A DNA stretch of 64,000 bases from Calditrichia bacterium. GTDB lineage: Bacteria; Calditrichota; Calditrichia; Calditrichales; Calditrichaceae. Location of the stretch: positions 27,768-91,767 of the forward strand of contig JALSTK010000011.1 of assembly GCA_026983775.1 (NCBI GenBank), written 5' to 3'. Below are positions 26,841 to 36,045 of this stretch, in pieces (the stretch's first letter is position 1; every line of letters starts with the position of its first letter). The position numbers were made by a program, and so were the translations under genes. The notes under the pieces were generated by a model. It had not been told where the DNA came from, searched no databases, and worked only from the letters and a program-made list of their open reading frames with translations.

Positions 26841-29800
26841 TTATTCCAAATCATCATCCAGCTCCGATAAAAGATCATCCAGTTCTTCCTCGGCCAGTTC
26901 CACATCGGCAAAATCCGACGGAGTGTATCCACCGCTTTCGGGACGCAGACAGTGATCTATAACTTCCCGCAAGGCGGTGATATAATCTTCCGCCCAGCGC
27001 TCGATGGTCTGCGCACGGAAGACCTTCGCGCTGAACGACCAGGTGAAACGCAATTTTCCTTCAAAAACACTCCCGCCGATTTCCAGCAAGTGGACGCGTT
27101 GATTCTCTTTACCGCGTTCTCTTCCCGGCGCCGGCAAAGGAGCACCGATATTCTGTATATCGCCTGCACTCTGGTCGAACTGCCCCAGATAATTAAAACC
27201 GATAGCCGGTTCAGCAATAGCCTGCATTTGTTTTCGAATATCTTTATCCGCCAAATATTTCAACAGGCCGAATCCGATACCGTTGCGGGGAATACGTCGG
27301 TATTGTTCTTTTACCTGTTTGATAATATCTCCGATTTGTGTTCGGTTGATTTCCAGATAAAAAGGATAAACACTGGTAAACCAGCCGACCGTGCGCGAAA
27401 TATCCACCTCTTCGAACAAATCTTCGCGGCCATGACCCTCCAGTTCGATCAATAACCGCCGTTTGCCGGTCCGGCGACTGTAGGCCAGTATCAATGCCGC
27501 CAGCAGAAGTTCGTTCATTTGCGTCCGGTAAGCGGCCGGCGCTTCTCTTAATAAAGCCTTTGTTTCTTCTTCGCTTAATTCTACCTGAACCGAATGTCCG
27601 AATTTTTCCAGGTTTTCACCCTGGGGGAAATCAACGGGTAATGCACCAGCCTTTTTTCCCGTCAGCGAACGCCAGTATTCCAATTCGGAAAGTATGGCCG
27701 TATTGTTAGCGAAGTAGGTCAGTTTCTCGGCCCAATATTTAAAAGAGGTGGTTTTTGGCGGCAATTCAATCTCTTTGTTTGGGCTTTGTTCGGCCTGCAT
27801 GTAAGCGGCTTGAAAGTCCTCTAATAGAATTCTCCAGGAAACGCCGTCTACAGCCAGATGATGCAGCGCCAGCATGAGATATTGGTCGCTCTCGTTATAA
27901 AAGTAACCGGCGCGCATCAAAGGACCTTTTTCGATGTCCAATGAGGTCTGCAAAAGGGTTCCCTTTTCCTGTAAATCTTTTCGGTCATCGTTTTCGGATA
28001 TACGTTCAACGGTTAAGGGAATCTCACCGTCCTTGCCGATTTCCGCCATCCGAAGCTTTTTTTCGTTTTGGAAAAAACGGGTGCGTAACACATCGTGATG
28101 AACGACAATGGCCTGAAGAGTTTTTTTCAGAGCATCTGTTTTTAGCGGCCGGTTCAGTTTGATCATTAACGCCTGGTTCCAGTGGTTGGGTTGTAAGAAA
28201 TCTTTCTCGAAAAACCAGCCCTGGATAGGAGTGAGCGAATGTCTGCCGCTTACCAATCCCTGCTCTGCATGCACAGCCACGCCTTCTTCCGCTGCTTCGG
28301 CCAGCGCCTCGATGGTGGGATGTTCGAATAGCTGTTTAGGGGTTATTTTCAAACCGGCCTGTTTGGCCCGGGCAATGACCTGAATGCTCAAAATAGAGTC
28401 GCCGCCTAATTCGAAGAAATTATCCTTAATCCCCACTTTTTCCAGATGAAGCAGCTCCCGCCAAACAGTGGCCAGAATTTTCTCTTTTTCGTTACGCGCA
28501 GCGATAAATTCCGCTTGCAGGCTTTCACGGGAAATCTCCGGTTCGGGCAACTGTTTTTTGTCGAGCTTGTCGGCGCCGGTAAGAGGCATTTTATCGAGGA
28601 ACATAAAATAAGCAGGTATCATATATTCGGGCAGACGGTTTTTCAAAAAGGCACGTATATCCCCGATATTTATTTCTTCCTCTTTTGCCGTCACCAGATA
28701 AGCGGCCAGTTGTTTGTTGCCGGCCGGGCCTTTGGCCAGTACCACCGCTTCATTAATTGCGGGATGATCCAATAAAGCCGCTTCAATTTCACCCGGCTCA
28801 ATGCGGAAACCGCGAATCTTAACCTGTTGGTCGATACGTCCTAAAAACTCGATATTCCCGTCCGGCAAATAGCGGCATAGATCGCCGGAAGCGTACATCC
28901 GCGCTCCGGGTTCTTTGCTGAACAGATCGGGTAAAAATTTTTCTGCCGTTAGATCGGATTTGTTGAGATAACCGCGTGTAATGCCCTTGCCGCAGATAAA
29001 CATTTCTCCGGCCACGCCGATGGGCAGAGGATTCAGATGTTTATCCAAAATATAGGTACGGTAATGGGGAATGGGTTTGCCGATAGGTACAATGGCCGCT
29101 TCCTTCGGCAACCGATTGGTTAAGTACCAGGTGGCGCATACCGTGGTTTCGGTAGGACCGTATGCGTTGTAATATTTGCGCGTGGCGCTGGCCCATTTGC
29201 GGGCCAACTCCGGAGAACAAACATCGCCTCCCGAGGCCAGCATGGTCAGTTCGGGAAACTGTTCCGCCGGCAAGACCGATAGTAACGATGGAGGCAAAAT
29301 GGCAGTGGTGATTTTAGCGTCGCGTAACAAATCGATTAAACCCGAATCCGGCAGTGCTTCTTTTTTATCCACAAGATAGAGACTCGCACCGGCAAAAAAG
29401 CCCATAAAAAAATCGCCCACCGAACCATCAAAACTGTATGAAAAGTACTGGATAAGACGTTTGTTCTCATTTAATTTGAAGCGGTGAATATAATTATAGG
29501 CTAAAATAATTACCGTATTGTGCTGCACCTGTACCCCTTTAGGCCAGCCGGTGGAACCGGAAGTATAAATAACATAACAGAGGTTTTGCGACGATAGCTT
29601 CAAAGCGGGATTTTCCCTGGATTCGGCGGCAATATGCGGCCAATGTTCGTCTATAGTAACGGTTTTCACGGGCAGGTCGATAAAAATATCCGTAAAACGC
29701 TGCTGGGTTACTATAACCTTCAACCCGCTGTCCTCGATCATATAGGATAAGCGATCGGGGGGATAAGAGGGGTCCAAAGGCACATAAGCTGCGCCTGTTT

Positions 29801-32800
29801 TTAAAATCCCATACATGGTAATCAACAGATCGAAGGAACGATCCAGGCTTATGCCCACAAGCTGTTCCGCCTTTACGCCTTTTTTAAGCAGATAGTGCGC
29901 CAGTTGGTTGGCCTTTTCGTTCAGTTCCCGATATGTCATTGTTTGGCCTTTGTAAACCAGGGCTATATTATCCGGGGTGCGTTCCACCTGCCGTTCAAAT
30001 AACTCGTGCAGTAAAACATTATGAGGATAATCCACGGGAGGAACAGCATTGAAATCTTCGATAATTTGTTTTTGCTCGTCTACGTTTAACAGGGTATATC
30101 GGCTGACAGGCCGGGTGGGATTTCGGACGAGACCCTGCAATAGATTCTCAAAATGACCCATCATACGTTCAATGGTGGAGGTGTACCATAAATCCGTATT
30201 GAATTCCCATACGCCGGACAGCCGCCCGTCGTGTTCGGCCATAGATACGGTTAAATCGAATTTGGCGATGCCGGCGTCTAAATCCACAGGCTCAAAGCGT
30301 AACTCGGAAATATCCATTTTTTCCAACAATGGCGGCTGGTAGGCAAACATAACCTGAAAAACCGGATTATGGCTGAGATTGCGTTCGATCTTCAGACTAT
30401 CTACGATTTTTTCGAAGGGCAATTCCTGATGGGCGAAGGCCGCGCTGCTGTGCTGTTTCACTTGTTCCAGAAAAGCCGCGAAAGTAGGATCGTCGCGGAA
30501 ATCGGCGCGCAGCACCAGCGTGTTGACAAAAAACCCCACCACATTTTCAATTTCTCTGCGGCTGCGGTTGGCTACGGGCGTGCCCACCAAAACGGTTTCC
30601 TGCCCCGAATAGCGGTGCAGCAGTAATTGAAACGCTGCCATTAAAATCATAAAGGGTGTGGATTCCAGTTCCTTGGCCAAATCCAGAAGCGAACGGGAAA
30701 GCTGCGCGGAAAGCCGAAAGGAAAGACGCCGCCCGTTAAAGGTTTGCACCGGCGGTCTGGGGCGGTCGTAAGGCAGTTCGATAAGTTCCGGAGCGTCCTT
30801 GATTTGTTCTTCCCAAAAACAAAGCTCTTCCTGTAATCGGCTTCCCGAAAGCCGTTGACGCTGCCAAACCGCATAGTCGGCATATTGCAGGGCAAGTTCG
30901 GGCAGCAGCGGCGGTCTGTTTTCGATTTGCGAGCGGTACAGCTCGATTAAATCGCGGATAATGATGCCCACCGACCAGCCGTCGGAAATAATATGATGCA
31001 TATTCATCATTAGAATATGGTCGTCCTCGGCCAGCTCTATTAACTTGACCCGTATTAACGGCCCTTTGGATAAATCAAACGGCGATCTTGCTTCAGCGCG
31101 GATAATCTGCAAGGCTTTTTTCATGCGTTCCGGCTCTGCCGTATCGTTCAGCCGTATTTTCTCTACGGGGATGACCAAATCGTTGACGATCACCTGTTTT
31201 GCTTTGCCGTCTTCCGAAACAAAAATGGTGCGCAGCGCTTCATGGCGTTCGGCCAGGAGGCGGATAGCGCGGATAAGGGCGGCCACCTCGGCCTGGCCGT
31301 GAATGCGAATGGAAGCGGGAATGTTGTAATTGGCCTGTCCGGGTTCCAACTGGTCTAAAAACCACAGGCGCTGCTGGGCAAAGGACAGCGGGAGCGGCCG
31401 GGAGCGATCCAGCGGTTTGAGAACGATTTTTCGTTCGGTTCGGTCCTTTTCCGCCAGCGTATAACCCAGGGATATGGCCAGTTCGGTAGAAAATGAGCTG
31501 AGCCGGTCGCCTTCGGGCAGGGTTTGCCATTTGAAGGCCAGATTGGGATCGATGGTTTTGTGGCTGTTAAAACGAGGATCGCCCACCATCTTAGACTGTT
31601 CATGTACACCGTCGCGCATTTTATCACCGCCGTAGGGGTTGAGCATTTCAGGGTCAAAGTCGATTTCCAGCTTGTGGCACAGATCGCGCATAGCCTGTTG
31701 GGGATTTTGTACCAAATCTTCATAGCGCAGGAAATAACGCCGCTGTTCGGGCACTTTTTCGAAGAAATCCTGCACGTTTTGATTGTTGATTAGCCAAAAC
31801 ATTTCGGCCTTTTCACGCACCGTAAAGGGCAGGTCGGCGCCAAAAACCTGATCCAGATTGCTGTCCAGATAAGATTGGATCATGGCCGCCGGATGACGCA
31901 CCAAGTGAATATAGAAAGGTTCTTCGAAAACCGCTTCGGCACGCTGCAGAATTCGAACATCAGTGGCGTAGGTGGTGGTTTTGTCTACAATCATACGGCC
32001 GTCCAACCATTTCTGCAGAACGCCGTAAAAAGCGGCGGTGGTGTACTCTTTTTCTTCGTATTCGGCCACAATCTTTTTGGATGTTTCAAAATCGCATTGG
32101 TGAATTTCCATCACCGCGCGGTACAGCCCTTCCATCCAGCCCACATCGCGTCCGGCAAAGCGCTTGTAGCGCTCTTTAAGGGTGCGGAAATTGAGCAAAG
32201 CCAACTCCGGCGGCGAGAACAGCCGGGGATTGCCGGCCAGCATCACCCGCAGCAGGGTGGAACCGGAACGCGGCGCTGAAACAATGAAGACAGCACGTTT
32301 GTTTTTCTTTGTGATGGATTGCAGAAAAGCGCTTTCTTGGGCTTCGTCACCGGTATAGCGGCCCAGCAGCCGTTTCATCTCGTTGATTTTTCCCTGGTTG
32401 ATTTCCGTCTTGTGCTGCAGCAGGGTGGTGATGCGGGATTCAATCCCCGGTTGTGGAAAGCGTGTTTTTACAAATCGCAGAACGGACTGCGGATAGGTAT
32501 CGATCAGATAATCGGCCAAATCGCCAATGGTCTGATGGTCGAACAATACCACAACATACAGTATCTCATCCAAAGCCTGCTGTAAACGGTTGATAAAAAC
32601 GGCCGCTTTCAGCGAGTCGCCGCCCAGTTCAAAAAAATTATCCCGAATGCCGATACGTTCCAGACCCAAAACGTCTTGCAGAATTTCCACCAGCAGGTTC
32701 TCCAGCTCATTGCGTGGGGCTTCATAAACCTGTTCCAGGGAAGAACGGTCGTGTTCCGGCGCCGGAAGCGCGCGGTAGTTGATCTTTCCCGAAGTGGTCA

Positions 32801-35789
32801 GAGGGATATCATCCAGCTGAACAAAATAGGAGGGCAGCATATACTCCGGTAATTCAGCTTTTAAGAAGGTACGCAGTTCGGATTGTTGAACCCCTTTTCC
32901 CGGTTTGCATGTATAGTAAGCAGCCAAGCGCCGATCGCCGGGGCTGTCCTCACGGGCCTGCAAAACGGCCTGTGCAACGGCAGGGTGTTTTTGCAGCGCC
33001 GATTCGATTTCACCCAATTCGATACGAAAGCCGCGGATTTTTACCTGCTGGTCAATGCGGCCTAAATATTCGAGGTTGCCATCGGCCAGCCAGCGCACCA
33101 GATCGCCGCTGCGGTAAAGGCGCTCTCCTTCGATAAAGGGGTTGGCTACAAATTTTTCGGCTGTTAAATCGGGACGATTTAGATAACCGCGGGCTACTCC
33201 ATTTCCGCCGATGAACAATTCGCCCGGCACGCCTACGGGTAACGGCCGCAAACGGCTGTCCAGCACATAAACTTTGCCGTTGGGTATCGCCCGGCCGATA
33301 GGTACTTCGCCTGGAAACAAAAAAACATCCGCCGGGGCTTCGGGCGCTTCCCACCAGGTGGCTACGACGGTGGTTTCGGTAGGCCCGTAAGTGTTGAGCA
33401 AGCGCATTCGGCCTGCGAATTTATGCTGCCAACCACGCACGCGTTCCGGCAGCGCCCGCTCGCCGCCTATGATTACCAGGCGCAGCTTTTCTGGCAAGGA
33501 CAGGTTTTGATCCAAAACAGCCTCGGCCAATTGATGCCAGTAAGCGGTAGGCAAATCCAAAATAGTGATGCCGAATTTTTTTATACTGTTCAGAAACGTG
33601 GTCGAAGAGCTGATCATGGCCTCGTTACGCAGCACCAGCCCAGCGCCTCTGCTTAGCGTGGGATAAATCTCTTCGGCCGCCGCGTCAAAACTGATGGAAG
33701 CGAATTGCAATACCTTATCCGCCGCCGACAGCGCAAATTTTTGCGCCGCTGCATGTATATAATTCACCAATTGACGATGTTCCACTTCCACGCCTTTGGG
33801 AATGCCGGTGGAACCGCTGGTGTAAATCACATAGGCTAATTGGTGAGCTGTAATAAGAATATCCGGATTGCTCGAGGAAAATTCTTCAAAAACAATCTCT
33901 GATTCGTCTATCATGATTGTAGGGATGGCAAGTTGTTTAAATTTTTCTAATAAAGATGATTGTGTTAAAATAATGTTTACATTAGCATCTTTAACTATAA
34001 AATCGATGCGTTCTTGAGGATAGGAAGGATCAATGGGGACATAGGCACAACCAGCTTTTAAGATTGCCAACATGGCAGCGATCATTTGAGGTGAACGATC
34101 CATACATATCCCGATTTTATTCTCATTCTGAACTCCTCGAGAAATCAGAAAATGTGCAATACGGTTTGCCGATTTATTTAAAGCGTTATAAGTCCATTGG
34201 TCGGCTCTCCTATTTAAAGGATCAGCTTTCGGTTGTATAATAGCTACTGCATTGGGTGTTTTTTTAACTTGCTTTTCGAATAATTGGTGAATGATTTGAG
34301 AATGGTCATATTCCTGCTTCGTTTGATGCAAATCAATCAATAACTTTTTTTCATTTTCATCCATTAAAGGAATGTCTTCAATTTTTAAATCCGGATTAAA
34401 GGCGATTTCCCTTAAAATATACTTAAAATGATTTACCATTCGTTGAGTGGTTTCCGGCTTAAAAAGATCGGTATTATACCCTAAGAGTCCATTTAAAGAA
34501 TCACCGGATTCTTCCATAGTTAATGTTAAATCATATTTTACAGAACCTATTTGAGTATGTAAAATTGATAGTTTAACATCGGGCAATTGTAACTGTCCTT
34601 GAGGCATATTTTGAAGAACAAATAAAACCTGAAATAACGGGGAATAGGAGGCATTCCTTTCGATATGTAGCTCTTCAAGTAAAAGCTCAAAAGGCAACTC
34701 TTGGTTGTCAAAAGCATCAAGCGCGGTTTGTTTTACTTTTTGTAAATATTGTTTGAAGGAAAGGTTAGCGGATATATATCCGCTTATGACAATAGTATTA
34801 ATAAAAAATCCTATTAGTTTGCTAATTTCCGGCCGCTCGCGATTTGCAATCGCCGTACCAATATTCAAATCATACTGGTTTGAATATCTAAATAAGAGTA
34901 CCTGAAATGCAGCCAATAGTATCATATACAATGTTGCTTCTTCAGTTTTGCTTAATTCTCGCAAAGACGCCGTTACCGAATGAGAAATAGAAAAAGCTAA
35001 ATGAGCTCCGTTGTAAGTTTGAGCAACCGGACGAGGGTAATCGTATGGTAAATTAAGTACCGAAGGAGCATTTGCCAATTGATTTTTCCAATAAGCCAAT
35101 TGTTTATTTTTTTGTTCGCTTTGTAACCATTGATTTTGCCAATAAGCATAATCCGCATATTGAATCTTAAGCTCCGGTAATATTTTCGCCTTCATTCCTT
35201 GATTAAAGGCTGAATATAAAGTAGAGAATTCTTCAATAAAGACGCCTACCGACCATCCGTCAGCCACTATATGATGAAGAGTTAATACTAAAATGTAATT
35301 TTTCTCATTTAATTCAAACACCCGGACGCGTATTAAGGGACCTGTTGATAAATCAAAAGGCGTACTGATTTCTCTTCGAATGTTTTTCTCAATAGAATAC
35401 TTATCTGTAAAAATAATTTTCTCGCGCTTAATATTTAGAATAAGCGAATCCAAAATTTTTTGATGTGGCTCACCTTTGTACATGGGGAAAATAGATCGCA
35501 ACACTTCGTGCCGACGAATAATTTCATTTAAAGCGAATTCAATAGCCGGCCAATTGATATTCCCTTCAATTTGCACAGTAATAGGCATATTATAAAAAGA
35601 ACTTTTACTATCCAATTGGTGCATAAACCATAAACGTTTTTGCTGAAAGGATAAAGGATAACCGACATCATCCGGGCGTTTTGAAATTACTTTTTTAACA
35701 TTCGTCTTTTGTGATTGTTTTAAATTTTTTATTAAAACTTCTCGTTGTTCGGGGGATAGTTTTGCCAGACGATTTTTTATGTTAAACAT
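26841..35789 (-). CDS. Non-ribosomal peptide synthetase, C-A-PCP-sulfotransferase-C-A-PCP-E
   Basis: 2982 residues, paralogue of 20294-11346. An N-terminal helix (LSPEQREVLIKNLK) with a basic extension precedes C1 (FQQKRLWFMHQLD; LHHIVADGWS), which is LCL type although the upstream protein ends in E. A1 code is DAEDIGTVVK, identical to A1 of the paralogue. PCP1 is GGDSLKAAVFIN. The ST domain (about 1150-1440) has SAPRSGSTLL and VRHPAAMIQSYLDS. C2 has MHHIISDGWS. A2 code is DGGILSAVCK (unusual Gly at position 236), unassigned. PCP2 is GGDSILSIQ. The E domain (from about 2505) is intact: LHHLAVDGVSW, EGHGRE, GWFTSVYPF. The tail is acidic (LLSELDDDLE). The first third (about 33850-35789) is strikingly AT-rich compared with the rest, suggesting a mosaic gene. 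Confidence 0.97.
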   Translation of the reverse strand: MFNIKNRLAKLSPEQREVLIKNLKQSQKTNVKKVISKRPDDVGYPLSFQQKRLWFMHQLDSKSSFYNMPITVQIEGNINWPAIEFALNEIIRRHEVLRSIFPMYKGEPHQKILDSLILNIKREKIIFTDKYSIEKNIRREISTPFDLSTGPLIRVRVFELNEKNYILVLTLHHIVADGWSVGVFIEEFSTLYSAFNQGMKAKILPELKIQYADYAYWQNQWLQSEQKNKQLAYWKNQLANAPSVLNLPYDYPRPVAQTYNGAHLAFSISHSVTASLRELSKTEEATLYMILLAAFQVLLFRYSNQYDLNIGTAIANRERPEISKLIGFFINTIVISGYISANLSFKQYLQKVKQTALDAFDNQELPFELLLEELHIERNASYSPLFQVLFVLQNMPQGQLQLPDVKLSILHTQIGSVKYDLTLTMEESGDSLNGLLGYNTDLFKPETTQRMVNHFKYILREIAFNPDLKIEDIPLMDENEKKLLIDLHQTKQEYDHSQIIHQLFEKQVKKTPNAVAIIQPKADPLNRRADQWTYNALNKSANRIAHFLISRGVQNENKIGICMDRSPQMIAAMLAILKAGCAYVPIDPSYPQERIDFIVKDANVNIILTQSSLLEKFKQLAIPTIMIDESEIVFEEFSSSNPDILITAHQLAYVIYTSGSTGIPKGVEVEHRQLVNYIHAAAQKFALSAADKVLQFASISFDAAAEEIYPTLSRGAGLVLRNEAMISSSTTFLNSIKKFGITILDLPTAYWHQLAEAVLDQNLSLPEKLRLVIIGGERALPERVRGWQHKFAGRMRLLNTYGPTETTVVATWWEAPEAPADVFLFPGEVPIGRAIPNGKVYVLDSRLRPLPVGVPGELFIGGNGVARGYLNRPDLTAEKFVANPFIEGERLYRSGDLVRWLADGNLEYLGRIDQQVKIRGFRIELGEIESALQKHPAVAQAVLQAREDSPGDRRLAAYYTCKPGKGVQQSELRTFLKAELPEYMLPSYFVQLDDIPLTTSGKINYRALPAPEHDRSSLEQVYEAPRNELENLLVEILQDVLGLERIGIRDNFFELGGDSLKAAVFINRLQQALDEILYVVVLFDHQTIGDLADYLIDTYPQSVLRFVKTRFPQPGIESRITTLLQHKTEINQGKINEMKRLLGRYTGDEAQESAFLQSITKKNKRAVFIVSAPRSGSTLLRVMLAGNPRLFSPPELALLNFRTLKERYKRFAGRDVGWMEGLYRAVMEIHQCDFETSKKIVAEYEEKEYTTAAFYGVLQKWLDGRMIVDKTTTYATDVRILQRAEAVFEEPFYIHLVRHPAAMIQSYLDSNLDQVFGADLPFTVREKAEMFWLINNQNVQDFFEKVPEQRRYFLRYEDLVQNPQQAMRDLCHKLEIDFDPEMLNPYGGDKMRDGVHEQSKMVGDPRFNSHKTIDPNLAFKWQTLPEGDRLSSFSTELAISLGYTLAEKDRTERKIVLKPLDRSRPLPLSFAQQRLWFLDQLEPGQANYNIPASIRIHGQAEVAALIRAIRLLAERHEALRTIFVSEDGKAKQVIVNDLVIPVEKIRLNDTAEPERMKKALQIIRAEARSPFDLSKGPLIRVKLIELAEDDHILMMNMHHIISDGWSVGIIIRDLIELYRSQIENRPPLLPELALQYADYAVWQRQRLSGSRLQEELCFWEEQIKDAPELIELPYDRPRPPVQTFNGRRLSFRLSAQLSRSLLDLAKELESTPFMILMAAFQLLLHRYSGQETVLVGTPVANRSRREIENVVGFFVNTLVLRADFRDDPTFAAFLEQVKQHSSAAFAHQELPFEKIVDSLKIERNLSHNPVFQVMFAYQPPLLEKMDISELRFEPVDLDAGIAKFDLTVSMAEHDGRLSGVWEFNTDLWYTSTIERMMGHFENLLQGLVRNPTRPVSRYTLLNVDEQKQIIEDFNAVPPVDYPHNVLLHELFERQVERTPDNIALVYKGQTMTYRELNEKANQLAHYLLKKGVKAEQLVGISLDRSFDLLITMYGILKTGAAYVPLDPSYPPDRLSYMIEDSGLKVIVTQQRFTDIFIDLPVKTVTIDEHWPHIAAESRENPALKLSSQNLCYVIYTSGSTGWPKGVQVQHNTVIILAYNYIHRFKLNENKRLIQYFSYSFDGSVGDFFMGFFAGASLYLVDKKEALPDSGLIDLLRDAKITTAILPPSLLSVLPAEQFPELTMLASGGDVCSPELARKWASATRKYYNAYGPTETTVCATWYLTNRLPKEAAIVPIGKPIPHYRTYILDKHLNPLPIGVAGEMFICGKGITRGYLNKSDLTAEKFLPDLFSKEPGARMYASGDLCRYLPDGNIEFLGRIDQQVKIRGFRIEPGEIEAALLDHPAINEAVVLAKGPAGNKQLAAYLVTAKEEEINIGDIRAFLKNRLPEYMIPAYFMFLDKMPLTGADKLDKKQLPEPEISRESLQAEFIAARNEKEKILATVWRELLHLEKVGIKDNFFELGGDSILSIQVIARAKQAGLKITPKQLFEHPTIEALAEAAEEGVAVHAEQGLVSGRHSLTPIQGWFFEKDFLQPNHWNQALMIKLNRPLKTDALKKTLQAIVVHHDVLRTRFFQNEKKLRMAEIGKDGEIPLTVERISENDDRKDLQEKGTLLQTSLDIEKGPLMRAGYFYNESDQYLMLALHHLAVDGVSWRILLEDFQAAYMQAEQSPNKEIELPPKTTSFKYWAEKLTYFANNTAILSELEYWRSLTGKKAGALPVDFPQGENLEKFGHSVQVELSEEETKALLREAPAAYRTQMNELLLAALILAYSRRTGKRRLLIELEGHGREDLFEEVDISRTVGWFTSVYPFYLEINRTQIGDIIKQVKEQYRRIPRNGIGFGLLKYLADKDIRKQMQAIAEPAIGFNYLGQFDQSAGDIQNIGAPLPAPGRERGKENQRVHLLEIGGSVFEGKLRFTWSFSAKVFRAQTIERWAEDYITALREVIDHCLRPESGGYTPSDFADVELAEEELDDLLSELDDDLE
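31470..32342 (-). other. Embedded sulfotransferase domain, copy 2
   Basis: Lies between PCP1 and C2 of the synthetase at 35789-26841. The PAPS loop SAPRSGSTLL is near residue 1171 and VRHPAAMIQSYLDS near 1295. VDKTTTYATD and MVGDPRFNSHKTIDP are shared with copy 3, and the two are visibly closer to each other than to copy 1. Boundaries are approximate. Confidence 0.85.
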
Positions 35790-36045
35790 GTATATTGTAA
35801 ATCCTTTTAAGATGATGCTAAAACGCTATCTTAGCATCGGCAAAAATTGTTATTTTGTTAATTTATCCTCATGATCTATAAAAATATTTTAAAATTCCAA
35901 ATGTACATTAAAATACCACAAAATTAAAATCAGATTCATGGTTGAAAATTAGAAAAGATTTAAAAAAAACGTGTGAGTAAATTGTCAAATTTATAATAAA
36001 AAAGATGCACCTAATTTCATTTTCTTGTGGGACAGGATACAAAGC
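35790..36045. other. AT-rich intergenic gap with one hairpin
   Basis: The 256 bases between two paralogous ST-containing synthetases hold no gene. GATGCTAA (35814-35821) and TTAGCATC (35831-35838) form an 8-base stem with a 9-base loop, 25 bases upstream of the ATG at 35789; it may be a leader structure. On the minus strand a TTGACA (35988-35983) stands 17 bases from a poor TTTTAA, too weak to call a promoter. Extreme AT content makes other signals unreliable. Confidence 0.5.

Noticed and set aside
35960..35988. TTGACA with a TTTTAA box 17 bases away, upstream of 35789
   Set aside because: The -10 box matches only half the consensus in DNA that is extremely AT-rich, so chance is likely.
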